Source of the DNA: Vibrio sp. DW001
GTDB lineage: Bacteria > Pseudomonadota > Gammaproteobacteria > Enterobacterales > Vibrionaceae
Length of the DNA stretch: 64,000 bases
Assembly: GCF_029016285.1 (NCBI RefSeq)
Contig: NZ_CP091976.1
Span: forward strand, 1,178,001-1,242,000
Direction: 5' to 3'
In this document: positions 1-7,561 of the stretch, piece by piece
Numbering within the stretch: the stretch's first letter is position 1
How the letters are laid out: the number at the start of each line of letters is the position of its first letter
The notes under the pieces: generated by a model
The model's input: only the letters and a program-made list of their open reading frames with translations
Told to the model about the DNA's origin: nothing
Database searches by the model: none
Position numbers and translations under genes: made by a program

Positions 1-1
1 T

Positions 2-391
2 GCCTACTACATTGGTGTTGATGTTGGTAAAAAGCAGTTTTTGGCATTCACTATTTCTGGTCTCTGTGCAGGTATTGCCAGCTACCTATGGATCTCCCGA
101 TATGCCGTTGCCTACGTAGATATTGCAAATGGGTTTGAATTACAAGTTATTGCTGCGTGCGTCATTGGTGGTGTCAGTATCGCTGGCGGTACAGGTACGG
201 TATTAGGTTGTCTTCTTGGGGCGCTGTTCTTGGGCATAATTAATAACGCGTTGCCGGTGATTGGTGTATCGCCTTTCTGGCAAATGGCCATCTCAGGCTC
301 GGTGATTATTCTTGCTGTTATAGCGAACTCACGTTCAGAACGAAGACTAGGACGAATCATTTTGCGCAAAGCAGTACAAAATGCGTCTTAA
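2..391 (+). CDS. rhaP: Sugar ABC transporter permease, RhaP-like (C-terminal part)
   Basis: This is the C-terminal part (about 129 residues) of a membrane permease whose start lies before the window; the frame is open from base 2. It has the glycine-rich cytoplasmic signature of RbsC/AraH-type permeases (IGGVSIAGGTGTVLG), followed by hydrophobic helices and a basic tail. Such proteins form half of the inner-membrane pore for a monosaccharide. The next gene is a second permease of the same family, and rhaM and rhaD follow, so rhamnose is the inferred substrate, as in RhaSTPQ systems. The last 11 bases overlap a possible upstream start of the next reading frame. The RhaP label rests on context; the permease family is clear. 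Confidence 0.85.
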   Translation, partial: AYYIGVDVGKKQFLAFTISGLCAGIASYLWISRYAVAYVDIANGFELQVIAACVIGGVSIAGGTGTVLGCLLGALFLGIINNALPVIGVSPFWQMAISGSVIILAVIANSRSERRLGRIILRKAVQNAS

Positions 392-413
392 ACTATTATC
401 GAGGACTAGAAAA

Positions 414-1409
414 ATGGAAAAAATTAGCAGTAGTGCTTTAGGAGATAGTATGCCTAAAAGTAGCTCGTTACCTAGTTGGCTGTTTGGTTGGGAATCCTTT
501 TTGTTTGCAACCGCGGTTTGTGTTTTTATAATCAATAGTTTTGCGTCACCTTATTTTTTAGACCTGTGGTCATTGTCAGATGCCACATTTAATTTTACCG
601 AAAAAGCAATAATTGCGTTGCCATTAGCACTGGTCATAATAGTAAGAGAAATCGATATTTCCGTTGCCTCTATTATCGCACTAAGTTCAACTGCGATGGG
701 TTTTACGGCGGAGGTGACGGACAGTTTAGCGCTAATATGCTTATCAGGTATGATAGTCGGTACAATATGTGGTGCTATAAATGGATTGTTAGTAACAAAG
801 TTAAATATACCTTCTATTGTCGTGACAATAGGCACGATGAGTTTATTTAGGGGGGTGACCTATGTTCTTCTTGGCGACCAAGCACTAAAGAATTACCCAG
901 AATCATTTTCGTATTTTGGTCAAGGTTATATATTCTCGGTATTAAGTTTTGAATTTATTACTTTCTTAATGTTAGCAGTAATATTTTATTTTTTATTACA
1001 AAAGTCAAATTTTGGGCGTCGTACCTACGCGATTGGCAACAATCCAACAGCAGCTTATTATTCTGGTGTAAATGTCGCGAAGCATAAGCTTATATTATTC
1101 ACCTTAGTTGGCTTCTTTTGTGGCGTGGCCGCTATTATGTTGACGTCTCGTTTAGGAAGCACCAGACCAACTATCGCGCTTGGCTGGGAGCTGAGCATTA
1201 TCACTATGGTCGTACTTGGCGGTGTAAGTATTCTTGGCGGTTCGGGTACCATTGTGGGTGTTGTTATTTCAATTTTCTTAATGGGATTGGTGACGGTTGG
1301 TTTAGGCTTAATTAACGTACCTGGCATCGTAATGTCGATCGTTATTGGTCTAATGTTAATTAGCGTAATTGCACTGCCTAAGATATTTAAACGTATAAAG
1401 AAAAAATAA
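414..1409 (+). CDS. rhaQ: Sugar ABC transporter permease, RhaQ-like
   Basis: This 331-residue polytopic inner-membrane protein belongs to the RbsC/AraH permease family. It carries the signature VVLGGVSILGGSGTIVG near its C-terminus and about nine or ten hydrophobic segments. I chose ATG 414 because GAGG lies nine bases upstream. An in-frame ATG at 381 overlaps the previous gene and lacks a good ribosome site; ATG 450, preceded by AGGAG, is another possibility. With the preceding permease it would form a heterodimeric pore for rhamnose. The ATPase and binding protein of the system must lie upstream of the window. The family is certain and the sugar is inferred from rhaM and rhaD downstream. 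Confidence 0.85.
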   Translation: MEKISSSALGDSMPKSSSLPSWLFGWESFLFATAVCVFIINSFASPYFLDLWSLSDATFNFTEKAIIALPLALVIIVREIDISVASIIALSSTAMGFTAEVTDSLALICLSGMIVGTICGAINGLLVTKLNIPSIVVTIGTMSLFRGVTYVLLGDQALKNYPESFSYFGQGYIFSVLSFEFITFLMLAVIFYFLLQKSNFGRRTYAIGNNPTAAYYSGVNVAKHKLILFTLVGFFCGVAAIMLTSRLGSTRPTIALGWELSIITMVVLGGVSILGGSGTIVGVVISIFLMGLVTVGLGLINVPGIVMSIVIGLMLISVIALPKIFKRIKKK

Positions 1410-1443
1410 ACTCAAAAATAACTATATATCATAAGGTATAGAT

Positions 1444-1770
1444 ATGGATTCTAATATTATTAGAAGGGCATTTGTTATGTCTATTTGTCCTGAGTCTCAT
1501 CATGAATATAAAAGAAGGCATGATGAAATATGGCCAGAGTTAACAGAAGTTTTAAAAAAACATGGCACAAGTCGATATTCGATCTTTTTGGATGAAGAAA
1601 CTAGTAATCTATTCGCCTACGTAGAAATAACAGACCAAGACAGATGGAATAAAATTGCCGAAACTGAAGTGTGTAAGACGTGGTGGTTTTATATGAAAGA
1701 TATTATGCGAACCAACGAAGATAACTCTCCAATATCAAAAGAGTTAAAAGATGTATTTTTCATGCAGTAG
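1444..1770 (+). CDS. rhaM: L-rhamnose mutarotase
   Basis: RhaM (also called RhaU) interconverts the alpha and beta anomers of L-rhamnose in the cytoplasm so that imported sugar can be isomerised. The 108 residues match the family length (E. coli 104). Conserved stretches include RRAFVMSICPESHHEYKRRH, IWPEL, and the C-terminal DNSPISKELKDVFFMQ. It begins 34 bp after the permease gene and precedes rhaD, consistent with one rhamnose operon. Its presence is the strongest indicator that the adjacent ABC transporter handles rhamnose. Confidence 0.95.
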   Translation: MDSNIIRRAFVMSICPESHHEYKRRHDEIWPELTEVLKKHGTSRYSIFLDEETSNLFAYVEITDQDRWNKIAETEVCKTWWFYMKDIMRTNEDNSPISKELKDVFFMQ

Positions 1771-1824
1771 TCGTTCGCAGTCGTTAAATCAATAAGATCA
1801 AATACCTCAGATAAGGGAAAAATA

Positions 1825-2652
1825 ATGAGAAAGATAGTTAAAGTTAATGAACTGGTTCTAAATGAAATTTCGAAAGTTTCTGAAGTTGGTTCTTATTTAT
1901 GGCAGAGAGAGTGGGCTGAACGTAATGGTGGCAATATTTCAGTTGACGTTACGGATATTTTTGGTGAATTTAATGAGGACTTAGGCGAATTCCCTCACTG
2001 TTTTTTACAAAGTATAGGTGAATTTGTATTCCCGAAAGAGAGTGCGGGTCATATCTTTTTTGTAAAAGGTACTGGAGAAAGAATTCGAGAGTTAAGTCGC
2101 CCAGAAGATGCAGGTTGCATACTGCGAATTGATGATGAAGCAAAAGGTTATCATTTGTTATGGGGAGGGCGTGGGCAAGATGACTATTCACCTACGAGTG
2201 AATTTATTTCTCATGTTGAAATCATTATGGCTAAGCAAAAAGCCGGTTTTAAAGATCGTTGCGTCGTACATACGCATCCATTAGAGCTAATCATGTTATC
2301 CCACCATCCAGATTATTCACACAGTGACGAAGCGTTTACGGCCGTTTGCTGGCAAATGCTTCCAGAAGTACGAGCATTTGTGCCAAGAGGTATTGGCGTT
2401 GTTCCTTACTGTATGCCTGGTAGCCAACAAATGGCGGTAACGACAACAGAAAAACTGATGGTAAATGATGTCGCTATCTGGGAAAAACATGGGGCAGTCG
2501 CGACAGGGGTTGATGCACTAGAAGCCTTCGACTTTGTCGATGTTGCTAACAAAGGCGCGAAGCTTTTCCTTGGCTGCTTAGCGAGTGGTTTTACGCCAGA
2601 AGGTGTAAGTGACGCCGATATGCAGGAACTAAAAGAAACCTTTAATTTATAG
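1825..2652 (+). CDS. rhaD: Rhamnulose-1-phosphate aldolase
   Basis: RhaD splits L-rhamnulose 1-phosphate into dihydroxyacetone phosphate and L-lactaldehyde. The 275-residue length matches the E. coli enzyme (274). The class II zinc aldolase residues are visible: H149 and H151 in VVHTHP, H222 in WEKHGAVATG, and the catalytic glutamate probably E126 in PTSEF. A ribosome site (AAGGGAAAA) precedes the ATG. It lies between rhaM and an alcohol dehydrogenase able to reduce the lactaldehyde product. rhaA and rhaB are not seen downstream and must be upstream of the window or elsewhere. Confidence 0.95.
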   Translation: MRKIVKVNELVLNEISKVSEVGSYLWQREWAERNGGNISVDVTDIFGEFNEDLGEFPHCFLQSIGEFVFPKESAGHIFFVKGTGERIRELSRPEDAGCILRIDDEAKGYHLLWGGRGQDDYSPTSEFISHVEIIMAKQKAGFKDRCVVHTHPLELIMLSHHPDYSHSDEAFTAVCWQMLPEVRAFVPRGIGVVPYCMPGSQQMAVTTTEKLMVNDVAIWEKHGAVATGVDALEAFDFVDVANKGAKLFLGCLASGFTPEGVSDADMQELKETFNL

Positions 2653-2662
2653 GAATAGAACG

Positions 2663-3814
2663 ATGGCTTTTGCTTTAAATTTACCAAAACTGAGTTTTGT
2701 TGGTGCGGGCGCAGTTGCTGACGCGATCGAAGTGCTGAATCAACAATCGCTAAATAAAATATTGCTTGTTACCGACGGTAACCTAGTAAAGTTAGGAATA
2801 TTGGATACTGTTTTTGAGCAACTTAAGTTGCATGGTATCGACTATGTATTGTTTGATAAAGTCACACCGAATCCGACGGCTACTCTAGTTCGTGAAGGTT
2901 ATCAGGTGTATCTCGACAATGCTTGTGATGGTTTTGTCGCCGTTGGTGGCGGCAGTCCTATGGATTGTTGTAAAGCTATTCGCGTGATTGCGGCTAATCC
3001 AGATAGAGATATCTGTGAGTTCAATGGTGTTGGTCACGTTACTCACCCTGGACAGTTTTTTGTCGCCATAAACACAACCGCTGGTACAGCCGCTGAAATG
3101 ACATCAAACTCTGTGATTACTGATGAAGAAAATCAAGTCAAAATGGTCATCATAGACGCCAAGCAGATCCCTGATGTCACCGTTAATGATGCTAATTTGA
3201 TGGTAGGGTTACCTGCTAGTGTTACTGCTGCAACCGGTATGGATGCACTTACTCATGCAATAGAAGCATATGTGACACCAGGTGCACATACTTTAACAGA
3301 CCCTACTGCTCTCGAAGCAATCAAACTGATCACCAAGTGGTTGCCTATCGCCGTTGCTGATGGAAAAAATATTGAAGCTCGTGACAAACTTGCTTGTGCT
3401 CAATTTTTGTCTGGAATGGCATTCAATAGTGCGGGACTTGGTCTGGTCCACGCTATGGCTCACCAACCTGGAGCAACTCACAACCTTCCACATGGTGTCT
3501 GCAATGCGATCCTTCTGCCTTATGTCTGTGAGTATAATGCTCAATATGTGCCTGAACGATTTGCATCAGTGGCAGAAGCGATGCTAGATGCAAAGTTAGA
3601 TGTTGATGCAAAAGAGGGTGCGCAGCGTGCAATTGATTTAATTAAAGCGCTATCTGCGAAAGTATCTATTCCAAGCGGCTTCGCTGAATTAGGTATCAAA
3701 GAAGAGGATATTGGGGGATGGATAGATAAAGCGATGGCGGACCCTTGCTTACCGGGTAACCCTCATTTACCTAGTCCTGATGAGGTGTCTGCAATATATC
3801 TAGCCGCTTTGTAA
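2663..3814 (+). CDS. fucO: Iron-containing alcohol dehydrogenase, probable lactaldehyde reductase
   Basis: This 383-residue protein is a group III iron-containing alcohol dehydrogenase. The N-terminal half has the NAD-binding GGGSPMDCCKAI motif and NTTAGTAAEMT. The C-terminal half has the metal-site histidines in DALTHAIEAY and in GLGLVHAMAHQPGATHNLPHG. It resembles both FucO and Zymomonas AdhB. Its position 10 bp after rhaD argues that it reduces L-lactaldehyde to 1,2-propanediol in anaerobic rhamnose catabolism. The symbol reflects this context rather than a clear orthology call. A perfect hairpin ends the operon just downstream. Confidence 0.8.
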   Translation: MAFALNLPKLSFVGAGAVADAIEVLNQQSLNKILLVTDGNLVKLGILDTVFEQLKLHGIDYVLFDKVTPNPTATLVREGYQVYLDNACDGFVAVGGGSPMDCCKAIRVIAANPDRDICEFNGVGHVTHPGQFFVAINTTAGTAAEMTSNSVITDEENQVKMVIIDAKQIPDVTVNDANLMVGLPASVTAATGMDALTHAIEAYVTPGAHTLTDPTALEAIKLITKWLPIAVADGKNIEARDKLACAQFLSGMAFNSAGLGLVHAMAHQPGATHNLPHGVCNAILLPYVCEYNAQYVPERFASVAEAMLDAKLDVDAKEGAQRAIDLIKALSAKVSIPSGFAELGIKEEDIGGWIDKAMADPCLPGNPHLPSPDEVSAIYLAAL

Positions 3815-3848
3815 TATGTATTAGAAATGTAGACCGTAGTATTGTCGA

Positions 3849-3878
3849 TTAATCTGCACAGTTCGCTGTGCAGATTAA
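3849..3878 (+). terminator. Hairpin closing the rhamnose operon
   Basis: A perfect 13-bp stem (TTAATCTGCACAG paired with CTGTGCAGATTAA) encloses a TTCG tetraloop, 34 bases after the dehydrogenase stop. The trailing T-run is short (ACTTTG), so it may act as a terminator or as an RNA-stabilising 3-prime hairpin. Confidence 0.75.
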
Positions 3879-3925
3879 CTTTGAGTAAATGGTCGTCAGA
3901 TCGAGATCGCTGAGTTTATCCATAT

Positions 3926-4704
3926 GTACTGTCAAGTTAACCGATGCTATGGCAATACCGTCAAGATGAGCATATATAAAAGACATCGATTCCCTTCTGA
4001 TATTGTCCAACAAGCCGTCTGGTTGTATTACCGTTTTAGCCTAAGTTTTAGGGATGTTGAAGATGTTCTTGCGGAATGAGGCGTTACCGTAAGTTATAAA
4101 ACTATTCGTTACTGGTGGAGTAAATTCGGGTGCATTTAAAGTAAGCGTTTGAAGAAAAACACTAGCCAGTTCGGTGATACCTAGTTTATGGACGAAGTGT
4201 TTATTAATGTTCGTCGAGAGCGGCATTATCTTTGGAGTGCAATAGGCCAGAATGGTGATGTTATCGATATTCTTGTGCAGAAAAGAAGAGATGAAAAGGA
4301 GGCAAAGCGTTTCTTCAAATGGTTAGTAACGAGCAATCAAGGCGTGAAACCTTGGGAAATCGTGACAGAAAATTCCGCAGTTATAATGTTGTTACAGGGA
4401 GTTTGTTCCAAAATCAGTTCACCACAACAGCAAGTATCACAACAATCGGTGTGAAAGTTCCCATGAACCAACAAGAGTGAGAGTACGGCAAATGCGAAAA
4501 TTCAAAAGCAGGGCCCACGCGCAGCGTTTTCTCAGCATGTTTTCGTTGGTTTACAATACCTTCAATTCACAAAGGCATCTATGCAGTGTCGAATTTTACA
4601 AAACTCGAAGAACGGATGCTTTTACCAAATGGCGTGATATTACCGCTAGTTAATAGGTGAACCACTGGGAAACTACTATTCAATTTAGTTTAGTTGGCAT
4701 TACC
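3926..4704 (+). mobile_element. Decayed IS6-family element, copy 1 (longest)
   Basis: This is a nearly full-length fossil insertion sequence. The left edge near 3926 (GTACTGTCAAGTTAACC) resembles the left edge of copy 2 at 6820. The right edge near 4704 follows a GGAAACTAC...TTTAGTT tract also seen at about 14968-15005. The transposase within is broken by several stops. It separates the rhamnose operon from the accessory genes downstream. The edges are estimated by comparing the copies with each other, not from an intact element. Confidence 0.75.
3966..4653 (+). pseudogene. IS6-family transposase, broken
   Basis: Conceptual translation gives an IS6/IS26-type transposase. It starts MSIYKRHRFPSDIVQQAVWL, then a helix-turn-helix region (GVTVSYKTIRYWWSKFGC) and the DDE domain (FMDEVFINVRRERHYLWSAI, DILVQKRRD, EAKRFFKWLV). 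After a frameshift it ends with MRKFKSRAHAQRFLSMFS and RRTDAFTKWRDI. In-frame stops fall after VEDVLAE, after KFGCI and before FMDEVF. The catalytic centre is interrupted, so it cannot be active. Confidence 0.85.
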
Positions 4705-4794
4705 TACAAAAGGTAAAAAATTGATGTCGATGAATAAATTTTCCAGAAAAATTGCTTTAACGTTTACTTAATTGAAACGTTTTTTTAAGTATAT

Positions 4795-4839
4795 AGTTGA
4801 CAATATCAACCATTGACATTATAGTTGATATTGTCAACT
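4795..4839. promoter_or_regulatory. 16-bp inverted repeat upstream of the DUF2798 gene
   Basis: AGTTGACAATATCAAC at 4795-4810 is repeated as its exact reverse complement at 4824-4839, with a 13-base spacer. Each arm is itself a palindrome (GTTGA-CAATA-TCAAC), so the array offers two identical 15-bp dyads 28 bp centre to centre, 35 bases before the start of the DUF2798 gene. This is the expected geometry for two dimers of a TetR- or MarR-like repressor. No candidate regulator gene is adjacent. Confidence 0.75.
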
Positions 4840-4873
4840 TGATTGGTGGTTTTGTTTAAATCTGGAGAATAAG

Positions 4874-5365
4874 ATGAATGTACAGCTTACTATGTCTGAC
4901 TCGGTAATCGAGTCAAAGAAGACACCATTGTTTCATAAGATTTTAGTTGTATCAGCAATGATGGTGTTAATGGGAGGAACACTGACGGGTGTTATGACTT
5001 ATATGAATGCAGGTTATAGCTCGACTTTTTTCTTTAATTGGTTACGCTCATTTTTGACTGCAGCGGTTGTTGTAATGCCTGCTGGTTTTTTTATTATGGT
5101 ATTAATGACCAAATTAACTGAAACCGTGTTACCCAACCTTGATGAGAAAGGTCGTAACATTGCTGTTGGAATCATGATGGCTTTAATCATGGAGTCAGGG
5201 ATGGCATTTGTTACCACACTTAATAATATAGGTCTAAGCCATTTCGATACCTTTCTATCCGCTTGGCTTCACGCTGTATTGGGAGCACTCCCTGTTGCGT
5301 TAGTCCTTATGACTCTTGTTTCCATGACGGTCAAACCAAAAGTTGAAAAATTCTTGAGAAGCTAA
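4874..5365 (+). CDS. DUF2798 membrane protein (two repeats)
   Basis: This 163-residue integral membrane protein has four predicted helices arranged as two related halves. Residues about 20-75 contain a helix, a short loop with NWLRSFL, then a helix. Residues about 100-160 repeat this with SAWLHAVLGALPVAL. This two-hairpin layout is that of DUF2798. The biochemical function of the family is unknown. A clear ribosome site (TGGAG) precedes the ATG. The perfect inverted repeat just upstream suggests dedicated repression. It is a single-gene unit between IS6 fossil copy 1 and the broken DUF3861 gene. Confidence 0.8.
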   Translation: MNVQLTMSDSVIESKKTPLFHKILVVSAMMVLMGGTLTGVMTYMNAGYSSTFFFNWLRSFLTAAVVVMPAGFFIMVLMTKLTETVLPNLDEKGRNIAVGIMMALIMESGMAFVTTLNNIGLSHFDTFLSAWLHAVLGALPVALVLMTLVSMTVKPKVEKFLRS

Positions 5366-5436
5366 CGATATTGCATTTAGTCGATTAATCCAGTTTGAAC
5401 AACGATGGCTCCACCATACACAGAAGGTAAGAGTTT

Positions 5437-5772
5437 ATGATCCCTAAAATTAGAAAAGATAGATGCTATCGAATTACTGTAGAAGAAGTGAATAGTGATC
5501 ATGAAACAATAGAAACTCTGTAACTTGAATTGGAAGACCGAGAAAATTTATTCAAGGTTGTCGAAACCCTTAAAAAATCCAGTGGGCTTGAAGAAAATGA
5601 AGCGACTAAAATTGGAGTAGCACTACGTTTACTTGGTCCGGTTATGATGAAAAATCGAAAACACCCGTTATTTGTTGATTTTAAGCCTCACTTCAAAACG
5701 TTCATGCAGGATCTAAAAAGTACGGTTAAATCAGCGAGTAAAGAAGGCTGTTACATTGAATCTGCTATATGA
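5437..5772 (+). pseudogene. DUF3861 protein with a premature stop
   Basis: From ATG 5437 (ribosome site AAGGTAAG) the frame encodes MIPKIRKDRCYRITVEEV..., hits TAA at 5521-5523, and continues in the same frame to 5772 with no further stop. The rejoined product of about 110 residues has the DUF3861 pattern: an N-terminal YRITVEEV strand, NLFKVVETLKKSSG, and the C-terminal MMKNRKHPLFVDFKPHFKTF. The stop could come from a CAA to TAA change. A TTG at 5530 could restart translation of the C-terminal 80 residues, but the family's first strands would be missing. The family has no known function. Confidence 0.7.
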
Positions 5773-5786
5773 ATTGAGGAGGGACG

Positions 5787-5849
5787 ATGTGCTCTCTCTT
5801 GCCAACGACATGTCTTGTGACTGGTAAGTTCGCCAAATTATACGAGTAG
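5787..5849 (+). CDS. Possible 20-residue peptide or gene remnant
   Basis: An ATG preceded by a very strong ribosome site (GAGGAGGG, four bases before the ATG) opens a 20-codon frame reading MCSLLPTTCLVTGKFAKLYE and then TAG. It may be the decapitated start of a lost gene, since the surrounding DNA is full of insertion-sequence fossils, or a small peptide. Only the ribosome site supports it. Confidence 0.2.
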   Translation: MCSLLPTTCLVTGKFAKLYE

Positions 5850-5889
5850 ATAACTACAAAGGTATTCAGAATAAGATGTAAACCCTACG

Positions 5890-5910
5890 TTTAAATTCGA
5901 GGAATTTAAA
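5890..5910 (+). promoter_or_regulatory. Palindrome enclosing the ribosome site of the NmrA-type gene
   Basis: TTTAAATTC-GAG-GAATTTAAA is a perfect 9-bp inverted repeat. Its three-base centre and right arm contain the Shine-Dalgarno sequence GAGGAA, and the ATG of the next gene follows directly at 5911. As RNA, the stem would occlude the ribosome site; as DNA, it could be an operator. Confidence 0.5.
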
Positions 5911-6807
5911 ATGAAAATTGCAATTACCGCCGCCAGCGGTCGATTAGGTTCAGCAATAGTCGAGGCCACTGTAGCATTGACATCAAAAGAAAGCGTAATA
6001 GCACTTGCTCGTACACCTGAAAAAGCAAAACATTTAGGTGTAGAAGTAAGGCCGGGTGACTACAGTAATGTCGAACAACTTGAACAGTCATTGCAAAACG
6101 TGGATACACTTTTACTTATCTCTGGAATGGACGCTCCCGATAAACGAATTGGCCAGCACCGCAATGTGATTGAAGCGGCAAAAAAAACAGGAGTGAAGAA
6201 AATTGTATACACTAGTGTACAAGGAGCTGAAGAGAACACAGCGTTTTCACCAGTTATTCAGAGTAACCGACAAACTGAACAAGACGTTCGTGAATGTGGG
6301 TTAGAATGGGTCATTGGGCGCAATGGTATCTACATTGAACCGGACATCGAATTTATTGATAGCTATAAAAAATCTGGTGGTATTTCTAACTGTGCAGGTG
6401 AAGGAAAGTGTGGATACACTACTCGTTCTGAGCTCGGTTATGCTTATGCACGCATGCTTATTGAAGAAAAACACAATGGTCAAACTTATAACTTAAACGG
6501 CGAGGCAATATCTCAAGCCCAACTAGCTGGTTATATGAACCAGGCTTTTGGCACTGATCTCATCTTCACGTCGATGAGTATCGATGACTACCGCGAAGAA
6601 CGTATGGGTGAATTAGGTGATTTCATTGGAACCGTTATTGCAGGTATCTATCAAGGCATTTTGGAAGGCGCCGCCGATAATCCAAGTAATTTTGAGCAAG
6701 CCGCTGGCCGCCCTCATATCTATTGGAATGATTACTTCGATGGTATCAAATCGAATTACATTGGTGTTACTTCGTCCGACCTAAATACTGAAACACAGCT
6801 AAAATAA
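5911..6807 (+). CDS. NAD(P)-binding NmrA-like reductase (QorB type)
   Basis: This 298-residue atypical short-chain dehydrogenase of the NmrA/HSCARG/QorB group has an N-terminal Rossmann motif slightly altered to TAASGRLGSAIVEA at residues 5-18. It also shows RPGDYSN, an IVYTSVQGAEEN strand and NGIYIEP. E. coli QorB (YtfG), a NADPH:quinone oxidoreductase of similar length, is the closest characterised type I recognise. The exact substrate is not evident. It stands alone between a broken DUF3861 gene and IS6 copy 2. A palindrome surrounds its ribosome site. Confidence 0.75.
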   Translation: MKIAITAASGRLGSAIVEATVALTSKESVIALARTPEKAKHLGVEVRPGDYSNVEQLEQSLQNVDTLLLISGMDAPDKRIGQHRNVIEAAKKTGVKKIVYTSVQGAEENTAFSPVIQSNRQTEQDVRECGLEWVIGRNGIYIEPDIEFIDSYKKSGGISNCAGEGKCGYTTRSELGYAYARMLIEEKHNGQTYNLNGEAISQAQLAGYMNQAFGTDLIFTSMSIDDYREERMGELGDFIGTVIAGIYQGILEGAADNPSNFEQAAGRPHIYWNDYFDGIKSNYIGVTSSDLNTETQLK

Positions 6808-6819
6808 ACGACATAATAA

Positions 6820-7290
6820 GGATACTGTCTAGTTAAATAACGCTATGGCAGTACCCAATATGAGCCTATACAAAAGACATCGATTTCCCTCTGATATTTT
6901 CTTACATGCCGTGTGGTTGTATTACTGTTTTAACCTGAGTTTTCGAGATGTATAAGCGCTTTAAGTTGAATGAGGCGTTACCGTAAGTTACAAAACTCTT
7001 CGATATTCTTGTTCAGAAAAGAAGGGATGGAATAGCAGAAAAGTGTTATTTCAAATGCTGACTAATGTGCAATCAAAGTGTTAAATCTTGGAAAATGGTG
7101 ACAGGTAAACTCCGCAGTTATGATGTTGCTCACAGGGAGTTAGTTAAAAGTTCAAAAGCAGGGCACACACCCAGATCTTCCTCAGTATGTTTTCATTGAT
7201 TTACCACGTTTTCAATTTACAAAGGCATTTGCGTCGTGCCGAATTTTACAAAAGCCGCAGAACGGATGCCTTTGCTTCACATACCGGATG
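6820..7290 (+). mobile_element. Decayed IS6-family element, copy 2
   Basis: The fossil starts with GGATACTGTCTAGTTAA at 6820. The translated start MSLYKRHRFPSDI (ATG 6860) matches copy 1, as do YKTLRYSCSEKKG-like and LRSYDVAHREL stretches, then RRAEFYKSRRTDAFASHTG before the next gene. An internal deletion removes much of the catalytic domain (the text jumps from YKTL to the ILVQKRRD region) and several stops are present. Compared with copy 1 it is about 300 bases shorter. The next small gene may borrow its upstream region from this element. Confidence 0.75.
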
Positions 7291-7345
7291 CTATTTTATT
7301 TTGATAGGTGTACACTTATCAAATGGCAACGAATCTGGACTTAGC

Positions 7346-7561
7346 TTGAAAAATAACTCTGAAAAATATCATTGTAGTAATAGAGGTGGTTTTAGACCGG
7401 GTTGTGGTCGTAAACCAGGTGTGAAAACACGGCCGGTGCGCCTACCTGAGTGGTTATTGGATGCATTAGAAGATATAGATGAACCTCGTCACTGTATTGT
7501 CAAAGCTTGCATCGAGCAGTACGGCATTGAACCTCCCCGAAAGAAAGAGTCACATGACTAA
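7346..7561 (+). CDS. Small basic protein upstream of the ABC exporter
   Basis: The open frame extends back into the IS6 fossil, but the likely start is TTG 7346 after CTGGA, giving about 71 residues. The product contains RGGFRPGCGRKPGVKTRPVR followed by LPEWLLDALEDID. This resembles small DNA-binding proteins with an N-terminal G-R-PGAGR-like segment and a ribbon-helix-helix-like body. It overlaps the ABC gene by 8 bases (ATG 7554), so the two are probably translationally coupled. It could regulate the exporter. I cannot assign it to a named family. The start is uncertain because the original upstream sequence may have been replaced by the insertion sequence. Confidence 0.5.
   Translation: MKNNSEKYHCSNRGGFRPGCGRKPGVKTRPVRLPEWLLDALEDIDEPRHCIVKACIEQYGIEPPRKKESHD

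Noticed and set aside
381..413. Start of the second rhamnose permease at 381
   Set aside because: It overlaps the previous gene's stop, lacks a ribosome site and adds a non-family basic stretch; 414 is better.
4188..4454. Separate 88-residue protein
   Set aside because: It is the internal DDE-domain part of the broken IS6 transposase, not an independent gene.
7187..7345. Upstream extension of the small basic protein frame to 7187
   Set aside because: The extension reads as IS6 transposase C-terminus (RRAEFYKSRRTDAF), so it is fossil DNA fused in frame, not part of the native protein.
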